From positions 5,513,709 through 5,577,708 of the forward strand of contig CAJINV010000002.1 in NCBI GenBank assembly GCA_905178155.1: a stretch of DNA of 64,000 nt, written 5' to 3'. A model generated the notes under the pieces. The model did not search any database and had not been told where the DNA came from. It was given only the letters and a program-made list of their open reading frames with translations. Positions 56,901-64,000 of this stretch are shown here, in pieces (the first letter of the stretch is position 1; every line of letters starts with the position of its first letter). This DNA is from Amoebophrya sp. A120. Taxonomy: Eukaryota; Sar; Dinophyceae; Syndiniales; Amoebophryaceae. A program made the position numbers and the translations under genes.

Positions 56901-59900
56901 CCAGTGACCATGAAAAGAGAAGCCGTTTCCGTGTAGAAACAGGCTAGCGCGTTGAGGTAGGCGGAGAGCTCGAAGGGTCGCATGCCAGTCGTGGGCGACG
57001 AAGTACTACCAGCGCGTGGTAGATTACTACTTCCAACCACACGACCTGCAGTAGAGGTGGAAGTAGTTGTAACTGCCCTACCAGCTGAGTCTTGCGGTGT
57101 CCCTCGCGGACCGCCAGAAGGACTGCTTCCGAAGATTATATTTTTTCTACAAGTTCGGTAGCTCGCGAGCATGAGCAGCAACTTTTGAATCGCCGGCTCC
57201 AGCAGACTGTGATCCGCCGCGGCCGTGTTGCAGAACTGCAAGTTCTCTGGACCTCGATCGTGATCCCCCGGACCCGAGCCAGCTCTGCCGCCGGTCAGAT
57301 ACCTTGCAAACGCCGTGGAGAAATTGGACACGTCCTGCGGATTCAGCTTGTGGATAGCGGTAGAAGTACCACTTTTAGCTGTCATGCTACAACTAGATGT
57401 GGAAGCGGTCGCCGCTGCGAATTCCAAAAACCGCTCGGCGGCCTTTGCGAAGAAAAACTGAGTTGTAGTTTGACTGCTGGCAGCCGAAGAGCTGCAAAGA
57501 AACTGGTCGTTCAACATCTTCATCTGGTCCCCACGATTATACACCACCCCCACCGCCGCGAAGGCGCCGACCGCGTTGCAAAGGTTCTGGGGTGTGAACT
57601 CCGGCAGTTTCTGCAACAGGCACGGGACGAAATGGCGGGAAAACAAAGCTTGCAACTCCTCCAAATCACAAAAGTTTCGATTGTTCGCCCGCTTCGGCAA
57701 GCTGAAGTTGTGATTTCTACTTGGCTGGCGGTGCTGGGGGACGCCTGTTGCTTTCACGTTGGCGGAAAGTGGGAAAGAGGTGGCGCTCGCACTCGTCGAA
57801 CTCAACGGGCTGAGATGCATTGCAAACACGTCGGGGTCTCCTTGTTTTGCTGGTAGAGCTACAGTTTTTTTTACAGCGCATGGCAATGTCTGTAAATGCG
57901 CTGCTCGAACGTATTAGGCCTGTGGTCTTTGTTGTCCTGCCAAAACGAAGCTACAACACGCATCCTCACAGAACCCACCCAAACTTTATCGTTGTTGGCT
58001 GCCAACTGCAGTCTGTTTGCCATGCAGAGCTTACTTGGCAGCACAAGCTTTGACGAGGACCCCGCGTGTAGATTTTTTGCTTTCGATAGCTAGTACTACT
58101 ATGCATTTCCTTGCGGCGACGCGGTGGCGGAAGAAGTTCTGACAGTGCTGCGGAGCCGTCGGTCGCAGTGGAAAGCGCGCGCTCATCCTCATCTGCCGTG
58201 GCGGGGCAGGATCCTTCGTCAATCGAAACGGAGCGGGACACTTGGCTGACGCTTGGCTTTCGCAATTCTCCAGGTCGGCCCGCGCTGGGCGATTGGAAGT
58301 AGAAGGTTGCCCCGTTTTGTTCTGGTTCGTGGTGCGGTTCCACTGAGGGTCCGCCCGCGAGGCGGAAACTGTCACCATCAAGTTGAGCAGCTGGTGGTAC
58401 ATGCAGCTCTGCAGTCATTGATGATACGTCCCGGGATATCCTGAGTAAAAACGTACCCACACCAGAGTTGTCATGCAAATCTGCATGCCAAAAAAGTTTG
58501 TCATGCGGAGCGCAATGAGAGGCATTTTCTAGTCGTGTTTTGGAATTTGTGATGCTATAATCCGCATGATGTACTAGATCTGTGACGCTGCTGAACTACC
58601 TAAACAGGATTACACTACGAGGAGAAACTTGTCATGCCAAATGACAAAAGCTGGCTGATTTGTCTAGCAGATTTCCCATCTTGACTCTGGTGTGGGGACG
58701 TTTTTACTCAGGATACGGGACAGCGCGTCCTCGTGGCAGAAGTCCTTGGTATGCATCGCAAAAGTAGCTCGTACTGATTCGAAAAAAAGGCAAAAATCTG
58801 TATATAGCTGTGTGCCATCTGTCCAAGAAGCGTCCGAAACTCTTTTTCTCATTCTGGGAAAATTGTCATGCAATCACAACTACTACGCATCTGGTGTTGT
58901 AGATATAGCGATCTCATAATCATACTTTTGCAATGCATAATGGCAGTTGAGCGACAACAGCGAGCTAACGCCGTTGAAGGCCTTCGCGAACGCGTGGAGC
59001 AATAGCGAAAGCGATTGCGGACTGCACGACTGCAAGTTCGCTTCATTTTGGCACCATGTCATCGCTTCCTTGAAATAGCCCAGATCCACAAACTGCAGCT
59101 TCTATCCTAGGCAAAATTTTCACAACAACTGCCCCGCTTCCCATCTTCACTTTGTCCTCTGTTTGCAAGATGCAAAATGGTGCCCGCATCTTTTATACAA
59201 CAGGTAGAGGTAGTTCGCATGATTCGTACTACAAATGCAGGCTGTACAAATTCAATAAATTTTTACTTTAGTATAGTAGCTGCAAGGGTGAAGATCATTC
59301 GAAATTTTGCGCATTGAATAGCTTGACCTGCGCATTCAACAAAGTCGAGACGGCAATATGGTCCACTTTTAGGAGGCCTGGAGCTCTACTGCTGTGCCAG
59401 CACAGATGTGACGAGCTGCCACCCACTCCGTGCAGTATACCACCCCCTGGAGCGGTCGCAGAGCGCCGCGTCGCGCCGTCCTCTATGCCTGCAGAAGCTG
59501 CCGGCGCTGCAGTTCGACCAGCAACGATTTATCGCACGAAAAACAAAGTATGTCTCCTTCACTGTGAGGATAATTTTGACTTTTAAGGACCTGGATCAAG
59601 CCATCACGACAGGGAAAGAACAAATCCGCCGTGTTTGGTTCCCGCAAAAGCGGGATGAAAACACACTCAGAAATGCAAATAGCCGCCAACAGTACTTGCA
59701 AACATTCCTAGCAAGTAGCCAGAACAAACGCCTGCTCTTTAGTGTTGCAGCATCCACGACGAGAACAGCAGCTGGCGCACGCCAAGATGACAACTACACT
59801 TTTTTCCTGCGATAAATGTCCTCTCGGCGGCGGCGCTGCAAACATCTTCGGCGGGGGAGGAAACTTACACGGCTTATTCGTACAACTCGTAGTTGTGCTG

Positions 59901-62900
59901 TCACTCTGTAGCTTTTTGGAGGCCATATTAGCACCGCCGTGTGAAGATGACGACGATGATGATATTGGCACAAGGGGAGACTGTTCTGAAGCCGTACCAC
60001 CACACAAATGTACCGTCCCCTTTTCCCGAGGAGGAGGTCCCCGCGGCGGTGTGTTCCCGCTCGCGACCATGGTCGAGCTTCCAACGTCCCGAGGAGTGGC
60101 TGTACCACTACTAGCTGTCAGCCAAGTACAAAGGGTTTTGTAGTTTATCGAGTACAAATAACTTGTTCTTCAGATCGGGAAAATGAGTGCAGTTGTAGAA
60201 AATTTGTTTTTATTGCAATATTCCAGCATGCTGTGATGTTCTTGTGCGGCACGACAGCAGCAGGGCAAAATTCCCTACGCTCGCTGCGCATTCGATTCCG
60301 GGCCCCCGTCGACTCAAAGGACAGGCCGCGGCTCGCTGCATGGTAAATGAAAGCGCCCACAGGCACAGCAGGAGCTGCGATGCATGCAATGATACAGATC
60401 TCCTGAACTACGAAAGCATCAAAAATTGCCTGCGTCTTCACCGCTGTTCCGGACCTAGACACAAGAATTGCGAAAATGCGTAATATTGTCTTCTGCCATG
60501 CTTCTACTATTCTCGTTGTACTCTTTCAGCTGTTCCTTCGCTCGCCACACCAGGGCGCGCAGGACCTCCAGGTCGTCCTTCCTGTCCAGGCGGGCGTACG
60601 CATTTATGATCATGGACAGTGCCTGCACGTCAATGGCGTGGTTTACTTCTTTCAAAGAGGCACCATTTGCAGCTGACAAAAATCGTTCACCGTGTTCTAC
60701 TGCTATACTGTTCTCCGGCACGGCCGGCGCGCCAGGAGAGCGTTCTAAGTCTTCAACACCCGGTATATTAACGTTGCTTTCGTGGTTGGACACTGGCAAT
60801 AAAGCCGCACCTGTTGCAGCAGCGGGACCGGAACGAACAACAACGCCACCACCCGACCTGACCTCTGCGGGCGTGGCTGGAGTAGAAGTGGCACAAGTAC
60901 TTCCGGACCGCACCAACTGCAAAATGTAGGGCCGAAACAAGTCAAACAACTGCGTCTCCTTGGCGGCGTCATCCTTCTCTTTGTTCTGCTTCCTGGTTGC
61001 ATCGGCCCTGCCACCGGCGCCATGGTGCAGGTGGGGGATCCCCCGGGACGAAGAAGGATGGACAGAATAACTTCCTGCGCCTTGTTTCCCCGCATCTTTA
61101 GAAGCGATCGTCTTTTCCAGTGGTCCTGCTCCACCTCGCAGATCCCCCCGGGAAGGAAGCTCGCTGTTCGCCTCCTCTGCTCCTTGCTCCGAAACACTAA
61201 CACTGGCAGCTGCACTACTACTTCTCCCAGTTCTGCTCTCTTCCCCGGGAGGTACCATTTGCGCTGCTCGCACGTTGTTCACCTTGGCTACCGCCTGCAG
61301 CAGCCGCGCGATCGCCGGCGCATCGAGGCGGGGGGCGAGCTGTGCGAGACGCGATCCACCACGGCGAGGTTCTTGGGTGCTTGATGCGGCTGGTGGTTCC
61401 GTGCTGCAGGCTCCGGTATTGGCCGCGGAAGGTCGCGGTGGTTGTGTGAAGCTAGTGGTAAAATCTTCAGATGCTGCGCTTGTGGTCGTTATTTCACGTT
61501 GAAAGTAGCGAGCATTCGCGTCGGCGGCATCAGTGTCGAGCAAGAAGTATGGGTTGCAAATATGTAGTCCCCTAGAAGATGATCTTGAAGGATGCAGCTG
61601 ATTTGTGTTGCTGACAGGGTGGAATGGTCCGCCACACAGCATGAACAACAAATGCCGAGCTTTGGAAACGACGACGTTCTTGCGTCTTCATGGGTATTCG
61701 TAGTTCGAATTTCCACCCAGCAACATGAAGGCAGAAATAAACTACCTCGGTAAACTTATACCCCAGGCACATACAGATCAGGGCGCCGTCGCGCAACTTG
61801 TTAGTACAATTAGAACTAGTCGCGGATTTTTACAAAGAATCTAGGACCACACTGCGTGACGTGTCGATTATGCATAGCAAGCTGTTCAAGACAAAGTCCC
61901 GGTCCGCTGTGGCCAGCGCCATCTGCAGGTCCGTGCTGTTGGCGTCTCGTATGGAATGTAGAAAACAGAAACACGTTCGCCCCCCTCCCATTCCAAAATT
62001 GTATTCGCATAGAAATACAGCACCTGGAAGGGCCACTCAAGAACTTCTACGGATGTACTCTTAGTACTATCCGCAAGGCAAGTTCTTGCGTCGCGATCAC
62101 GAAGAACTGAGTGCATGACTTCGACCCACCTGTCGTAGCTGCTCCTGCCTTAGCGTTGCAGTGCCGGTCCACGTGGAGCTGCACTTCCACCACTAGCACT
62201 ACTTCAGTCCGCATGAATTATACAAATTCGAGAACGGCCGGGCAAGAACGCTCTGTTGACTTTTTACATTGTATACCTCGGTGGTCAAGCACGGCCGCTA
62301 TCGTCTGATCCGTCGTACAGGTGGACCTGTTGCGACCAACGGCTGCAGGCTCAACAAGTGCTCCTTCCGCACCGTCTTCGCCTCGGCCCGTCCATGTCGC
62401 GCTGCTAGAAGCTGCAACCTCTGGCCGCCGCGAAGAGAAAACATTCGCACGTAGCGCCAGGGCGAGGCTCTTCGGAGAGACCGTGCGACTTCTGCGTTGT
62501 TCCTCCGGGTTGTAGTTGTATCTCTTACTTTCGGTGGTGTCGCGCGGAGACGTGGCAGGAAGAACGTCATCTCCCTCCGCTCCTGACCGCGCCAGACGGG
62601 GGGGAAAATTAGACTGCTCGTTTGGTTGCTCACAACACCCGGGCCGACCCTGCGTTTTTGTCGCGCCGCTACTTGTAGGACCCGTACCCACCAAAGCGTC
62701 TGAGATGGCCTCGAACAGCTCCTGGACACTGTCGGTGGGAGGCGCAACTGAGGATTCCTCCGTGGCAGCTTTTACGTTATTTTCACCGTCGAGGACAAAA
62801 CTCCGACCAGGACCAGGAGCACGCTCCTCGTCATGCTCAGCTCTGCCGCTTTTACCACCGGTTCCGCTCCTTCCCCCACCAGCCGTGTTGAGGCAGTCCA

Positions 62901-63803
62901 CCCGCGTGAACGCATTCGCTAGCAGGCCCAGATTCCGACTGTCCAGCGATGACACATGGTTTTCCTGGTCCTCTGACGATTTTATTCCCGTCCGGGAAGC
63001 AGGGTTCGCGGCGTCTTTTTTCACCCTCGCAGCGCACTTCCTGGCGAATTCAGACCAGAAACTGCTGGTGCTGCTTCCCCTTGGAGATGGTGCGCGTAGG
63101 GTTGCAGTGCTTGCGTCTCCTGCTCTCGCGGTTGGAGGGGCGCGCGACTGCGGCACCACCATGGCGCAACCAAAAGATGTTGAACTCGGGGGAACATTTT
63201 TCGGAGCGTAGTGAGACAAAGCGTTCGCGATGAAAGCCAGATCGGACACTGGCAAGCTATCGGCACATATCAAATGTAAAAATGTCTGGGTCTGGAAGAT
63301 TCTGAAACTTGTCATGCACGTTTTGCATGGGCCACGATGTCTGTGATGCATACCCTCGCATCACAGACTTTTTGAGGGCTTCGTGATACCTATTCCGCAT
63401 GACAAATGCCCTCTCCGCGTAGCCAAAATTGCATTCCCTTTGCTGGTCATGCAATACAGATTTTTTTAGAATCCAAATGCAGCATCACAAGTTCGGATTC
63501 TTCCAGACCCAGACATTTTTACACTTGATAGCACACTGCAGCACCCGGGTCTGAAGCTGGTCCACTATTGTGAGGAAAAACTATCTCAGAAGTCTCAACT
63601 TGTAATGCGAAACTTGTTCCTCGAGACAGTTTTTTCTCAAGCTCGACATGCGAGACAGTCCTCCTTCGTAAGTGTTTTTGCTTGTGTCGCACTTAGCACA
63701 GGTGAGCAAATTTGAATGGCTGAATCTGCAAAGGTTTGAGACTGAGACAATTTTTTCGTACGATATCCACGGAGAACGTTCGACGCCTAATGGCTGAGGG
63801 GTA
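53975..63803 (-). CDS. Giant helical-repeat protein (over 2000 aa), 5' end beyond the window, at least 14 introns
   Basis: Partial: the frame continues upstream past about 63803 into an element cut by the window edge. Exons, 5' to 3': about 63803-63766, 63560-63531, 63262-62276, 61944-61836, 61796-61761, about 61546-60486, 60140-59815, 59524-59321, 59097-58940, 58744-58716, 58431-58089, 57808-56782, 56507-56423, 56163-55591 and 55277-53975. Recurring helical pairs stand out: LAFIANALSHYAPKN, RNLGLLANAFTRVDC, ALSMIINAYARLDR, SLSLLLHAFAKAFN, FELSAYLNALACFYTE, ELALVLNAYAKV, NLCNAVGAFAAVGV. They resemble the FASTK/RAP or heptatricopeptide-type repeats that alveolates use for organellar RNA binding. 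I see no RAP domain, so a mitochondrial RNA role is inference. Disordered Ser-rich linkers separate the repeats. Two junctions (near 61835 and 61548) are unsettled. Confidence 0.72.
55283..55590. mobile_element. Introner, GAAAATAAG-end family (308 bp)
   Basis: Ends share GAAAATAAG (left ACTGAAAATAAGACG; right complement of TTGGAAAATAAGCTG). TSD weak. Excision of 313 nt gives the required frame (NNRRT joined to IHISSL); a 307-nt excision would also fit. Confidence 0.7.
56169..56422. mobile_element. Introner, family A (254 bp)
   Basis: Ends TATCAAGTGCACAGGTGTCT and complement of TATGCATTGCAAATATGGCT; perfect TSD aacac. Excision of 259 nt gives the required frame. Confidence 0.9.
56513..56781. 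mobile_element. Introner, decayed family A copy (269 bp)
   Basis: Ends TATGCATTGCAAATGATGTA and TCTGCAGTTCATA; flanks cgtcc/cgtcg. Excision of 274 nt gives the required frame into an 85-nt exon. Confidence 0.85.
57814..58088. mobile_element. Introner, A-like (275 bp)
   Basis: Ends GATGCATTGCAAACACGTCG and the complement of a GAAAGCAAAAAATCTACACG end, both leading into GGGTC. Flanks gctga/gctag. Excision of 280 nt gives the required frame. Confidence 0.78.
58437..58715. mobile_element. Introner, family C (279 bp)
   Basis: TIR TATCCTGAGTAAAAACG at both ends (inverted); perfect TSD cggga. Excision of 284 nt gives the required frame. Confidence 0.93.
58750..58939. mobile_element. Introner, short GCAAAAGTA subfamily (190 bp)
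   Basis: Ends TATGCATCGCAAAAGTA and complement of TATGCATTGCAAAAGTA. TSD weak (cttgg/atggc). Excision of 195 nt keeps the frame; the next exon is 29 nt, one of the shortest here. Confidence 0.82.
59103..59320. mobile_element. Introner, GCAAAATTTT family (218 bp)
   Basis: Ends TATCCTAGGCAAAATTTTC and complement of TATTCAATGCGCAAAATTT; flanks gcttc/gcttg. Excision of 223 nt gives the required frame (NAQVK joined to LQFVDLGYF). Confidence 0.85.
59530..59814. mobile_element. Introner, TATCGCA family (285 bp)
   Basis: Ends TATCGCACGAAAAACAAAG and complement of TATCGCAGGAAAAAAGTG. TSD not clear. Excision of 290 nt gives the required frame (PPPRGH joined to FAGRTAAPA). Confidence 0.8.
60146..60485. 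mobile_element. Probable introner (340 bp)
   Basis: Weak inverted ends TATCGAGTACAAATAACTTG and complement of TATTACGCATTTTCGCAATT; TSD weak. Excision of 345 nt keeps frame (MAEDN joined to KTLCTWL). Confidence 0.65.
61548..61760. mobile_element. Probable introner, boundaries uncertain
   Basis: Left end TATGGGTTGCAAATATGT resembles family A; right end (complement of TATAAGTTTACCGAGG) is poor. Frame continuity needs removal of 214 or 217 nt, not the 218 the usual rule gives, so the exact splice is open. Confidence 0.5.
61797..61835 (-). other. Possible 39-nt mini-intron with TACTAAC
   Basis: The reading frame (VVLDS ... LRDGALICMC) is interrupted by one TAA within a 39-nt stretch bounded by ttg repeats. 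The stretch contains TACTAAC followed by AAG, which is the yeast-type branch point and a near-acceptor. It could instead be an assembly error or a true frame break. Confidence 0.4.
61950..62275. mobile_element. Introner, AATGTA-end family (326 bp)
   Basis: Ends TATGGAATGTAGAAAACAG and complement of TATACAATGTAAAAAGTC; flanks tctcg/cctcg. Excision of 331 nt gives the required frame (VLDHRG joined to ANSTDLQ). Confidence 0.85.
63268..63530. mobile_element. Introner, main family A (263 bp)
   Basis: TIRs TATCAAATGTAAAAATGTCT and complement (ACACTTGATA end); perfect TSD gcaca. Interior close to 52130-52396. Excision of 268 nt gives the required frame. Confidence 0.93.
63566..63765. mobile_element. 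Introner, family G (200 bp)
   Basis: Ends TATTGTGAGGAAAAACTATC and complement of TATCGTACGAAAAAATTG, both continuing to CTCAG and TCTCAA. Perfect TSD tccac at 63561-63565 and 63766-63770. The upstream exon is short and open to the left. Confidence 0.88.
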
Positions 63804-64000
63804 TGGAAAGAAAAGCGCTATTTGTTTCTGTCACTTTGTATTTTGCAGATGCCGCAGATGCAGCAGCAGCTTTTCGTTTTGCATAATAAATTTTTCTGGC
63901 AGCAAAATTGTACTGCAGAAATACGAGGGAAGGGTCACGTGTAAAGCTTCAGCTTTTTTGTATGCATTATTACGCATTAAAAACATTGTTTCATTGCAAA
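63804..64000. other. Right edge: probable truncated introner
   Basis: TATGGAAAGAAAAGCGC just after ggagg-type coding sequence has the usual element start; its partner end would lie beyond the window. AT-rich with no coding. Confidence 0.35.

Noticed and set aside
62516-63211. A 231-residue + strand open frame opposite the helical-repeat gene
   Set aside because: It is the antisense shadow of a GC-biased exon (62276-63262) and its residues show no coding-like pattern.

Overview
The window is eukaryotic nuclear DNA, most likely from an alveolate. The best fit is a syndinian or other dinoflagellate such as Amoebophrya. That name rests on one feature: coding regions riddled with short introner-like transposons that have terminal inverted repeats (TIRs) and about 5-bp target-site duplications (TSDs). 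Gene content fits too: an Hv1-type proton channel, two bestrophins, a DUF1771-Smr protein, a large helical-repeat protein, and very long Ser/Asn/Gln-rich proteins. I saw no bacterial operons, CRISPR arrays, rRNA or convincing tRNA genes.

Layout. All recognisable genes from 0.5 to 28.5 kb are on the + strand: a 3195-aa low-complexity protein (559-12484), a 355-aa protein (13034-14101), a 1003-aa protein (15254-18265), a lipid-anchored Smr protein (19354-20586), a coiled-coil protein (21631-22833) and a voltage-gated proton channel (23651-28482). All recognisable genes from 30.7 kb to the right edge are on the - strand: a UIM protein (30675-32438), a 1292-aa coiled-coil protein (33566-38313), two small proteins (40258-40618, 40787-41328), two bestrophin paralogues (42900-46074, 48374-53398) and a helical-repeat protein of more than 2000 aa running off the right edge (53975-63803). 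The two arrays converge on an AT-rich, repeat-bearing region without genes (28.5-30.7 kb).

The main system is the introners. I place 45 elements, about 12 kb or 19 percent of the window, all inside genes. Most start TATC/TATG and end GATA/CATA, and many are flanked by a 5-bp direct repeat. Removing the element plus one TSD copy rejoins the flanking reading frames in almost every case. It rebuilds recognisable domains: the Smr LDLHG motif, the four Hv1 helices and the bestrophin core. Several families with unrelated TIRs coexist. The main one begins TATCAAATGYAAAAATGTCT; another has C-rich and G-rich ends; another begins TATCCTATGTAAAAACG. At least one family is spliced in both orientations. 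Ordinary GT-AG introns coexist with them in the bestrophins, the 1292-aa coiled-coil gene and the 77-aa gene.

All exon models were built by hand from reading-frame continuity and TSDs, without transcript data. In eight of the intron-containing or single-exon models the summed exon length is an exact multiple of three.
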